A stretch of 64,000 nucleotides of DNA, from positions 134,178 to 198,177 of the forward strand of contig JAGPFC010000002.1 of NCBI GenBank assembly GCA_018056685.1, read 5' to 3'. Below the pieces are notes generated by a model that was not told where the DNA came from, searched no databases, and saw only the letters and a program-made list of their open reading frames with translations. Of the stretch, positions 45,098 through 52,089 are shown piece after piece. The translations under genes and the position numbers were made by a program. The stretch comes from Smithella sp. (GTDB lineage Bacteria; Desulfobacterota; Syntrophia; Syntrophales; Smithellaceae). How positions within the stretch are numbered: the stretch's first letter is position 1; each line of letters opens with the position of its first letter.

Positions 45098-46297
45098 ATG
45101 AAAATCGGAATATACAATGTCATGCCTGAACTCCGCATCAACAAGGACTGCATGGGCGGGTTTGGCCTGGGCTTTGGCGATCATCTTCATCTGTTTGGTA
45201 AAATCATCGGGGCTTTCAAGCGGAAAAATGTTTACATTCCCGATCTGGACCTCGGGTACCTGGCCGCCATACATCGCGACCGGGGAGACGAGGTGGAATA
45301 CACCGAAACGGCAAACGGATCATACGACAAAGTTTATATCCATGCCTCGCTGCAGGGACATTTTGACGAACTGAAAGCGGCGGATCAATTGCGCGCCCGG
45401 GGTATTCAGGTCTGCCTGATCGGATTTTTACCGAAATTTCTGCCGCATCTTTTTTCAGGATACGAAACGCTCACGGACAAAATATGGCCGGATAAGTTTC
45501 CGGCGTGGGAATATTGGCCGATGGAGCGTTTCTCGTATTATCCGTCCATCAAGAGAAAACCGGTTGTTCCCGTCCTTTCGTCCACCGGCTGCAAATACAA
45601 CTGTTCCTACTGCCCCTATTTGGCCTGTTACGGAGAATGGGAAGCGCGTCCGCCGGAAAATGTTCTGGCGGAAATCAACTACATGGTCAAGCGCTTCGGT
45701 GTGAAGGGAATCATTTTCCGTGACCCGCTTTTTACCGCCGATAGAAACCGTGTGGAGGAAATCTGCCGTGGCATCCAAGGTGTGGACTGGGCCTGTGAAA
45801 CCAGACTGGAAAATCTCGACGAACCCTTGATCGACATGATGGGAGAAAGCGGCTGCCGGGCGATTCACTTTGGAATAGAAAGCGAAAGCGACGAGGTTCT
45901 AACACTGGTCAACCGGTCGAATACGATTTTTGAGAGGCAGAAGCACATGGTGGATTACTGTGATCAGCGCAACATCAAGGTGAATTGTTTCTTCGTCTTC
46001 GGCCTGCCGGGTGAAACGGAAGCAACAGCGGAAGATACCATCCGGAAGGCCATCCGGCTGAATCCGAATGTGGCGGAATTTTTTGTCGCCCAGCCGTATC
46101 CCGGAACCAGACTTTACAAACAGGTTGAGGATAAACTGTTCGATCTTCCGGTAACTTCCTACGATGGCTTTACCGAACTCTTCGAGCATCCCAATTTTCC
46201 TCGGGGGCGGCGCGAACAAATCTGCACGGACGCCTATCGCCGTTTTTATTTCCGGCCGCAATATATCCGGTCATTTCTGAGGAGAAACATCCGGTGA
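45098..46297 (+). CDS. Radical SAM protein with divergent N-terminal (B12-like) domain
   Basis: A 399-residue protein. GAGGGATAATG precedes the ATG. Residues 1-150 are a shortened, divergent B12-binding-like region with a CMGGFGLGFGDHLHLFG loop. The radical SAM site is STGCKYNCSYC (Cys 165, 169, 172), followed by GIIFRDPLFTADR, IHFGIESESDEVL, CFFVFGLPGE and PYPGTRLYK. It ends with AYRRFYFRPQYI. As the first gene of a three-gene plus-strand operon, it may prepare a substrate that the next two modify; this is inference. Confidence 0.8.
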   Translation: MKIGIYNVMPELRINKDCMGGFGLGFGDHLHLFGKIIGAFKRKNVYIPDLDLGYLAAIHRDRGDEVEYTETANGSYDKVYIHASLQGHFDELKAADQLRARGIQVCLIGFLPKFLPHLFSGYETLTDKIWPDKFPAWEYWPMERFSYYPSIKRKPVVPVLSSTGCKYNCSYCPYLACYGEWEARPPENVLAEINYMVKRFGVKGIIFRDPLFTADRNRVEEICRGIQGVDWACETRLENLDEPLIDMMGESGCRAIHFGIESESDEVLTLVNRSNTIFERQKHMVDYCDQRNIKVNCFFVFGLPGETEATAEDTIRKAIRLNPNVAEFFVAQPYPGTRLYKQVEDKLFDLPVTSYDGFTELFEHPNFPRGRREQICTDAYRRFYFRPQYIRSFLRRNIR

Positions 46298-47685
46298 AGG
46301 TTCTGCTCATTAATCCTCCCTACGTCCGCGATATGTACGCAAACTCGAAGCTGAGTCAGTCAACATGGAACAACCCGCCTCTGGCCCCTGCCGCGCTGGC
46401 CGCCACCCTCCGGGAAAAACACGACGTCCGGATTCTGGATCTCAATGTGGAAAATGAACCGATGCCATCGCTTCAAAAAATGCTGGCGGATTTTCATCCC
46501 GACTACGCCGGCATCACCTTCACCACTCCGAGTTTTTTCCGAATGACAGAAATCGCCGCCGCGATAAAAAAGTTTGACGGGCAAATCGTTATCATCGGGG
46601 GAGGTGCTCACGCCTCTTCACTCCCGGAGGAAACCCTTGCGCAGACGAAACTTGACATCGTTGTTCGCGGCGAGGGAGAAAACATACTCCCGAAAATTGT
46701 TGCCGGCAACGATCTCGCGGCGATACCGGGCATCACCTTTAAAGCACAGGGCGGTATCCATGCCAACCCGCCGGCGACCTTGATACAGGATATCGACCTT
46801 CTTCCCTTCCCCGCGTGGGATCTCTACGATCTTTCCCGGTATCCCAACGCCCGCATGGTCAGCCGATACAACCCTGCCGGTTTTTTTGAAACCAGCCGCG
46901 GCTGCGTTTACAACTGCGTGTACTGTAACAAGACGGTTTTCGGCAAAACATTCCGGGCAAAGTCCCCGCGCCGCGTTGTGGACGAGATGAAGTTTATGCT
47001 GGCGTCAGGCTTCCGGGAAATCCACGTGATTGATGACGGATTTTCAACCGATATGAAGCGCGCCAAAGCCGTCTGCGATCTAATCCTTTCCGAAAAGCTT
47101 GCCGTCACCTGGAATCTTCAGAACGGATTGAGAGTGGACCGGGTCGACGAGGAATTAATCAGGAAGCTCAGCGAGGCCGGATGTTACCGGGTAACGTTCG
47201 GAATCGAATCGGGCAATGAACAGATTCTGAAGAATATCAGAAAGGACATCACGCTGGAAATGGCCCGGAATGCCGTCGGCTGGGCAAAAAAATACGGCAT
47301 GGAGGTCTTCGGCTATTTTATGCTCGCCCTGCCGGGCGAAACGGTTCAAACCATGCAGGACACCATCGATCTGTCCCGGGATCTCGACTTTGACTATGCG
47401 AAATTCACCATCATGATTCCCCTGCCGGCAACGGAAATTTACAACGCCTGGAAAAAAGAGGGCTTCCTCAAAGACATCAACTGGGATCATTTTCATTTTC
47501 ACACGCAGGCCGGTGACTGTTACACACACCCCACGCTGGACTGGGAAACCATCCACCGCTATTATACAAAGTCATTCCGGTCTTTTTATCTGAGACCTTC
47601 TTTTATTGCCAAAAGAGCGCTAAAAGGCATACGCAACGGTGATATCTTCAGTGATATTTATCACTTCGTTAAAACCAAATGGTAG
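46294..47685 (+). CDS. B12-binding-type radical SAM protein
   Basis: A 463-residue protein with a GTG start overlapping the previous stop by 4 bases. B12-like domain (LLINPPYVRDMYANS, YAGITFTTPSFFRM, IVIIGGGAHASSLPEE), then RGCVYNCVYC (Cys 204, 208, 211). Barrel: IHVIDDGFSTDMKRA, VTFGIESGNEQIL, YFMLALPGE. It ends with SFRSFYLRPSFI, the shared C-terminal motif of this group. It is translationally coupled with its neighbours. Confidence 0.83.
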   Translation: MKVLLINPPYVRDMYANSKLSQSTWNNPPLAPAALAATLREKHDVRILDLNVENEPMPSLQKMLADFHPDYAGITFTTPSFFRMTEIAAAIKKFDGQIVIIGGGAHASSLPEETLAQTKLDIVVRGEGENILPKIVAGNDLAAIPGITFKAQGGIHANPPATLIQDIDLLPFPAWDLYDLSRYPNARMVSRYNPAGFFETSRGCVYNCVYCNKTVFGKTFRAKSPRRVVDEMKFMLASGFREIHVIDDGFSTDMKRAKAVCDLILSEKLAVTWNLQNGLRVDRVDEELIRKLSEAGCYRVTFGIESGNEQILKNIRKDITLEMARNAVGWAKKYGMEVFGYFMLALPGETVQTMQDTIDLSRDLDFDYAKFTIMIPLPATEIYNAWKKEGFLKDINWDHFHFHTQAGDCYTHPTLDWETIHRYYTKSFRSFYLRPSFIAKRALKGIRNGDIFSDIYHFVKTKW

Positions 47686-47689
47686 CGAC

Positions 47690-49090
47690 ATGAATTTTGT
47701 TTTTATTAATCCACCCCGAAAAATTGCCGCGAATAATATCTGGAGCATCATCAACTCAGATCATCCTCCGCTCGGCATAGCGTTATTATCCGCCATTTGG
47801 GATGCACAGGGCCACACGTCGCAAATTATTGATGCGGCGGCGTTAAGACTCCGTGTTCCGGAAATTATTTCAAGAATAAATCCCGCCGCGGATTATATCG
47901 GTCTGACCGCGACAACACCGGAAATTTCCAGCGCAACCGCGATTGCCCGCGGCATTCGTGAAAAATTTCCCGATATCCCGATCGTCATGGGCGGCGTTCA
48001 CCCGACGGTTTTCCATGAAGATCTTGTACGGGACAAAATTTGCGACATGGTTGTGCGCAATGAAGGTGAGGTCTTTGTCACCGAACTGGCTAAAGGCACA
48101 CCGCTGCACCTTATCCCCAACCTGACCTGGCGGAACCAACGGGGCGACATCATCATCAATCCTGACGCCGAAACATACGTGAACCTGGATCATTTACCTT
48201 TCCCCGCTTATGAAAAACTGCCCATGCATTTGTATCATTCCACGCCCGGCGCGGCGCGGCGTGAGCCATCCATCGGTATGGTCACAACGCGTGGCTGTCC
48301 CGGCCATTGCACATTCTGCTTTTCGGGAATGTTCGGATCGCATGTCAGATTTATGTCGCCGTCACGCGTTATTGAACATATTGAACTGCTGCAGAAAAAA
48401 TACGGCATCCGGGAAATTTCCTTTTATGATGACACCTTCACCGCGAATCAAAAAAATGTCACCGAATTGTGCCGGTTGATCCTGGAGAAAAAAATCAGGC
48501 TCAGTTGGTCATGTTTTGCCCGCGTGGATAGCGTCACCCCGGACTTGCTGCTGTTGATGAAGCAAGCGGGTTGCCATCAAATCATGTACGGCTTTGAAAC
48601 ACCGGACGAAACCATTTTAAAAAACATCGACAAGCGCGTCACCCTGGAGCAGTTTCAGAACGCCATCACCTGGACCAGGGCGGCAAAGATTAACATTCGC
48701 GGGGCTTTTATGCTGGGCAATCCGGGAGAAACTAAAGCCAACATGCAAAGGACCATAGATTACGCGAAAAACGCCGACATTCAACTGGCCGTCTTCAACA
48801 TCACCACGCCCTATCCCGGAACGACCATGTACAGGGACTTTCAGGAAAAAAAATCCCTGCTGCATCAAAACTGGGATCTCTATAATCTGGGGGAGCCGAT
48901 ATTGAAACTGGATACGGTATCCGATCAGGTCGTCAAAAAATATTATTATAAAAGCTACCGTGAATTTTATCTGCGTCCGTCTTTCATGCTGAGATTTATT
49001 TTCTCCATACGCACTCTTTCTGAATTTTCAATCTACGCGACAGCGGCATTCAGAATCCTCGTCACGCTCTGCCGGAGAATGAAGCAATAA
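47690..49090 (+). CDS. B12-binding-type radical SAM protein
   Basis: About 466 residues from the ATG at 47690, 4 bases after the previous stop; the longer frame from 47639 overlaps the upstream gene without family support. B12 domain: VFINPPRKIAANNIW, YIGLTATTPEISSA, IVMGGVHPTVFHEDL. The radical SAM site is RGCPGHCTFC (Cys 203, 207, 210), then ISFYDDTFTANQKNV, IMYGFETPDETIL, GAFMLGNPGE and PYPGTTMYR. It ends with SYREFYLRPSFM. The following gene is convergent, closing the operon. Confidence 0.84.
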   Translation: MNFVFINPPRKIAANNIWSIINSDHPPLGIALLSAIWDAQGHTSQIIDAAALRLRVPEIISRINPAADYIGLTATTPEISSATAIARGIREKFPDIPIVMGGVHPTVFHEDLVRDKICDMVVRNEGEVFVTELAKGTPLHLIPNLTWRNQRGDIIINPDAETYVNLDHLPFPAYEKLPMHLYHSTPGAARREPSIGMVTTRGCPGHCTFCFSGMFGSHVRFMSPSRVIEHIELLQKKYGIREISFYDDTFTANQKNVTELCRLILEKKIRLSWSCFARVDSVTPDLLLLMKQAGCHQIMYGFETPDETILKNIDKRVTLEQFQNAITWTRAAKINIRGAFMLGNPGETKANMQRTIDYAKNADIQLAVFNITTPYPGTTMYRDFQEKKSLLHQNWDLYNLGEPILKLDTVSDQVVKKYYYKSYREFYLRPSFMLRFIFSIRTLSEFSIYATAAFRILVTLCRRMKQ

Positions 49091-49133
49091 GTCATGGCGA
49101 CGTGGTCGTGGATTGCGTCCTGAAAACTTAGCT

Positions 49134-50462
49134 TTACACAACCATTTTCTCTATTTTTTCTTTTTTCAGAAACGCTGTGATGACCGCCAGGAAAGAGGCC
49201 GTGACCTGCATGATCAAAGGATAAGACGGAATTAAATGACGATCCATATCGTCGAGACCGGCCAGCCATATGGAAAAAAATTGTCCCAGGATAAACAGGA
49301 GACAAAATCCCTGCACCCACGCAATCTGACCGTATCTGAAAAACACAAATATGATAACGGCCGTTTGCAGAAAAAACAGAATAAACAAAGTGCCATACGC
49401 GCCGACAACAATATCAAATAAGCGTTGAGCCATGTACCGGACATAAACCGTTGTCCAGCGGGATTGATGGATGAACCGTTTTATTCTCTCCGGCGCAAAA
49501 TTCTCCGTATCGGGAAAATTCAGGCAGAAAAGCATATCTTTCGTCGGCGGCAGATATTGAGGAAATCTTTTGTTATAATTTTGATATCTGTCAGTGAAGT
49601 CATTATTGATGGTGAAAGGAACCGTGTAATAATCCAGGTGTCTTTTCGCGTCGATAATCGCGATCAATTCCGGATCACCGCCATCCCGGTAGGCTCCGCT
49701 GTAACTGATATGAAACAGCGTGTTGTTCAGGGCGATGTTGCTCAAAACAAACTGGCCGTTGTGTTTTTTGTTCATCTCGCAGTAACCCAGCACGCCGGCT
49801 GACGAAACAAGCAAGCCGACAAGCCCCCAGTACACAATCTTTTTTTCTTCACGCACAACCACGAGACGGAGCACAAAAAAAAGAAAGACAACAAAGATAA
49901 GCATCAAATACGTCGGTTTCAGCATGATTAAAAAAAACGGTAAAATACCGAGAGACAGCGCCTTCATCTTCCCGGGCTTTTCCAGATATTTTACCAGGAT
50001 CCACAGCAATAAAATCGAACCGGCAAAGCAGAGAAACTCGGGATTCAGATGAACATTCTGGATGAGCACCGGATGCCACAACCCGTAAAAAAGAGTCGCG
50101 ATGACAGCAATAGATTTATCTTTGATGACGCTTTGGGAAACGAAATAAAAAGGTATGATGGAAAGAAACGATATGACCTGCTGAAACACAATCAGATGCG
50201 AAACAAGATTTTCTCCTGAAGCATATTGAAAAAATTTTATGATGTAAGGATACAGGGGGGTACGGTACAAATCGACAATGCCTTTGCAGATATCCACAAA
50301 AACAAAATACGAGACGCTGTCCGAATTGTACAGAACCATTCCCGGATGTAAATAACCGAAGTAAAAAAACCGGTACAAAAGGCAGATGACCAATATCCCG
50401 GTGAGAAGCAAGTAATCGGAAAACTGATTGATTTTATTATTTAACCAATGATTATTCTGCAT
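49134..50462 (-). CDS. Polytopic membrane protein, GT39-like glycosyltransferase
   Basis: A 442-residue protein with about 10-11 helices. The first periplasmic loop, YNSDSVSYFVFVDICKG, carries the acidic residues typical of the GT39/PMT superfamily; FYGLWHPVLIQNVHLNPEF is a second conserved-looking loop. The C-terminal helix pair ends in a basic tail. The acceptor and donor are unknown. It converges on the radical SAM operon with a 43-base gap that holds no clear terminator. Confidence 0.65.
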   Translation of the reverse strand: MQNNHWLNNKINQFSDYLLLTGILVICLLYRFFYFGYLHPGMVLYNSDSVSYFVFVDICKGIVDLYRTPLYPYIIKFFQYASGENLVSHLIVFQQVISFLSIIPFYFVSQSVIKDKSIAVIATLFYGLWHPVLIQNVHLNPEFLCFAGSILLLWILVKYLEKPGKMKALSLGILPFFLIMLKPTYLMLIFVVFLFFVLRLVVVREEKKIVYWGLVGLLVSSAGVLGYCEMNKKHNGQFVLSNIALNNTLFHISYSGAYRDGGDPELIAIIDAKRHLDYYTVPFTINNDFTDRYQNYNKRFPQYLPPTKDMLFCLNFPDTENFAPERIKRFIHQSRWTTVYVRYMAQRLFDIVVGAYGTLFILFFLQTAVIIFVFFRYGQIAWVQGFCLLFILGQFFSIWLAGLDDMDRHLIPSYPLIMQVTASFLAVITAFLKKEKIEKMVV

Positions 50463-50577
50463 AAAATGTCTATCTTGTGATGATAGTGACTATCCATTTT
50501 TTCAGCAATTATTGCAATTATTTTTTTCCTTTTCAGCCTTCGGTCTCAACATCGTTAACCTGCCTGCCTTTAAAACA

Positions 50578-50606
50578 TTGACAGCAAAAAATTATTCCCT
50601 TATGCT
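50578..50606 (+). promoter_or_regulatory. Promoter of the 3-oxoacyl reductase-like SDR gene
   Basis: TTGACA (50578-50583), a 17-base spacer and TATGCT (50601-50606), 35 bases upstream of the ATG at 50641. AAGGAG lies upstream of the ATG. Confidence 0.7.
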
Positions 50607-50640
50607 CTGCCCGTAAAAATTATCAGTTAAGGAGAACCAT

Positions 50641-51432
50641 ATGCCGGAACGTTTAAATGGGAAAAGCGCGATTATCACGGGAGCGTCCAATGGTATTGGC
50701 CGTGCTACCGCGATTCTTTTTGCCCGCGAAGGCGCTAATCTTGTTTTGGCCGATGTCAATGAATCAGGGCTTCAGCAGGTAGCGGAAGAAATTAAAGATA
50801 TGGGCGGCAATGTTATCATCCGCAAAACAGATGTTTCATCCGAAGTTGAAATCAAGGCACTGATTCAACTCGCCGTGGAGAAATTCACTCATATCGATAT
50901 TCTGGTCAATAATGCCGGCATCGGCGGCGGACTGGACGCTCTGGAAAATCAAACAGCCGAAGAATGGCACAGGGTTTACGACATCAACGTCATGGGTCCG
51001 GTTTACGCCACCAAGCATATCATTTCGCACATGAAGGAACGACGCAAAGGCTCCATCATTAACATCGCTTCCATTGCCGGTCTGCTCTCGGGCGCGGGCG
51101 GCAATGCCTACAGCGCCAGTAAGGCCGCTTTAATTAACTTCACCAAAACCGCAGCCTGCGAAGTGGGTTCCTTCAACGTCCGGATCAACGCCATCTGTCC
51201 CGGGCTGATTGAAACCGCCATGACACAGCCATTCTTTGACTGGGCGCGCAGCACGGGCAAGGAAAATCAGATCGGTAAATATTGCGAATTGAAACGTGCC
51301 GCCGCGCCTGAAGAAGTCGCCTGGGCAATTCTGTTTCTGGCAACGGATGAGGCGAGTTACATGACCGGCCAGGCCATCCCCGTGGATGGCGGCATCACCG
51401 CTTCGATGAGCGTTCCGGGAAGGAAGATTTGA
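50641..51432 (+). CDS. Short-chain dehydrogenase (3-oxoacyl-ACP reductase-like)
   Basis: A 263-residue classical SDR: AIITGASNGIGRATA, DVSSEVEIKALI, DILVNNAGIGGG, the catalytic SIAGLLSG with YSASKAALINFTK, and CPGLIETAMT. The C-terminus GQAIPVDGGITAS is typical of FabG-like enzymes. It reduces or oxidises a carbonyl/alcohol with NAD(P)H; the substrate is unknown. It is monocistronic or reads into the next gene. Confidence 0.87.
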   Translation: MPERLNGKSAIITGASNGIGRATAILFAREGANLVLADVNESGLQQVAEEIKDMGGNVIIRKTDVSSEVEIKALIQLAVEKFTHIDILVNNAGIGGGLDALENQTAEEWHRVYDINVMGPVYATKHIISHMKERRKGSIINIASIAGLLSGAGGNAYSASKAALINFTKTAACEVGSFNVRINAICPGLIETAMTQPFFDWARSTGKENQIGKYCELKRAAAPEEVAWAILFLATDEASYMTGQAIPVDGGITASMSVPGRKI

Positions 51433-51457
51433 AATAAATTTATAAAGATATTGACTT

Positions 51458-51480
51458 AAGGAGGCCTTTTCAGTATGTAA
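51458..51480 (+). promoter_or_regulatory. Ribosome site with an ATG-TAA minimal ORF before the secreted protein
   Basis: AAGGAGG (51458-51464) is 10 bases before an ATG at 51475 that is immediately followed by TAA (51478-51480). The annotated ATGs of the next gene at 51482 and 51491 lie further downstream, beyond the usual spacing. Confidence 0.5.
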
Positions 51481-51481
51481 A

Positions 51482-52057
51482 ATGATTATTATGAAAAATA
51501 AATTGATCATTCTTCTCATTTTGACCCCATTTTTTATACTCAACCCGCTAATACCGCTGTCACAGGCCCAGCAAAAGCAAGATTCATCAAAAGCGCCATC
51601 TGAGATTAATCAATCCCCGGCGCCTCTTGTTAACAGCATCACCAAGGCCGCATACCATGCCGGTGTCCGTACCTGTACCAACCGGATTAATCAGGTATTC
51701 AATTTCCTCACCGCCGGAACTCAGAATTTCAACTATTATTTATTCTTTCCACCAAAGAATCCCGACCAGCAGATGACTTCCGTCTCGATGGAAATTCCTT
51801 TAAAAAATGCTCCCGCGGCTTACGCCACCGCGAGTTTTGCCCCGGACCAGTCCGGCGGCTGCACGGGAATGTATGAGACTGTCGTTTACTGGCAGAAGAG
51901 TTGCAATGAAGTAGCCAATAAAAATTTTGGATCGTTTAAAAAGGCCGGCGTCTTATCAAAAGATATTTACGTAAGGGACGGCGGCGAATCGGTAAAGATC
52001 TTTCTGATGCCGGCAGGAAAAGGCTGTGTCACCATCAAAAAGGAAATTGTGAGATAA
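51482..52057 (+). CDS. Secreted Cys-containing protein next to the trimeric autotransporter
   Basis: A 191-residue protein; the start may be 51482 or 51491. The signal peptide ends at SQAQQ. The mature part has a helical segment (NSITKAAYHAGVRTCTNRI), a beta-rich middle with APAAYATASFAPDQSGGC and two more Cys near the end (QKSCNE; GKGCVTIK). Four Cys could form two disulfides in the periplasm. No family recognised. It ends 32 bases before the autotransporter ATG, so an accessory role in adhesin folding or export is possible but unproven. Confidence 0.6.
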   Translation: MIIMKNKLIILLILTPFFILNPLIPLSQAQQKQDSSKAPSEINQSPAPLVNSITKAAYHAGVRTCTNRINQVFNFLTAGTQNFNYYLFFPPKNPDQQMTSVSMEIPLKNAPAAYATASFAPDQSGGCTGMYETVVYWQKSCNEVANKNFGSFKKAGVLSKDIYVRDGGESVKIFLMPAGKGCVTIKKEIVR

Positions 52058-52089
52058 TCTCTAATCAGAATATTTTAAGGAGGTTAAAA

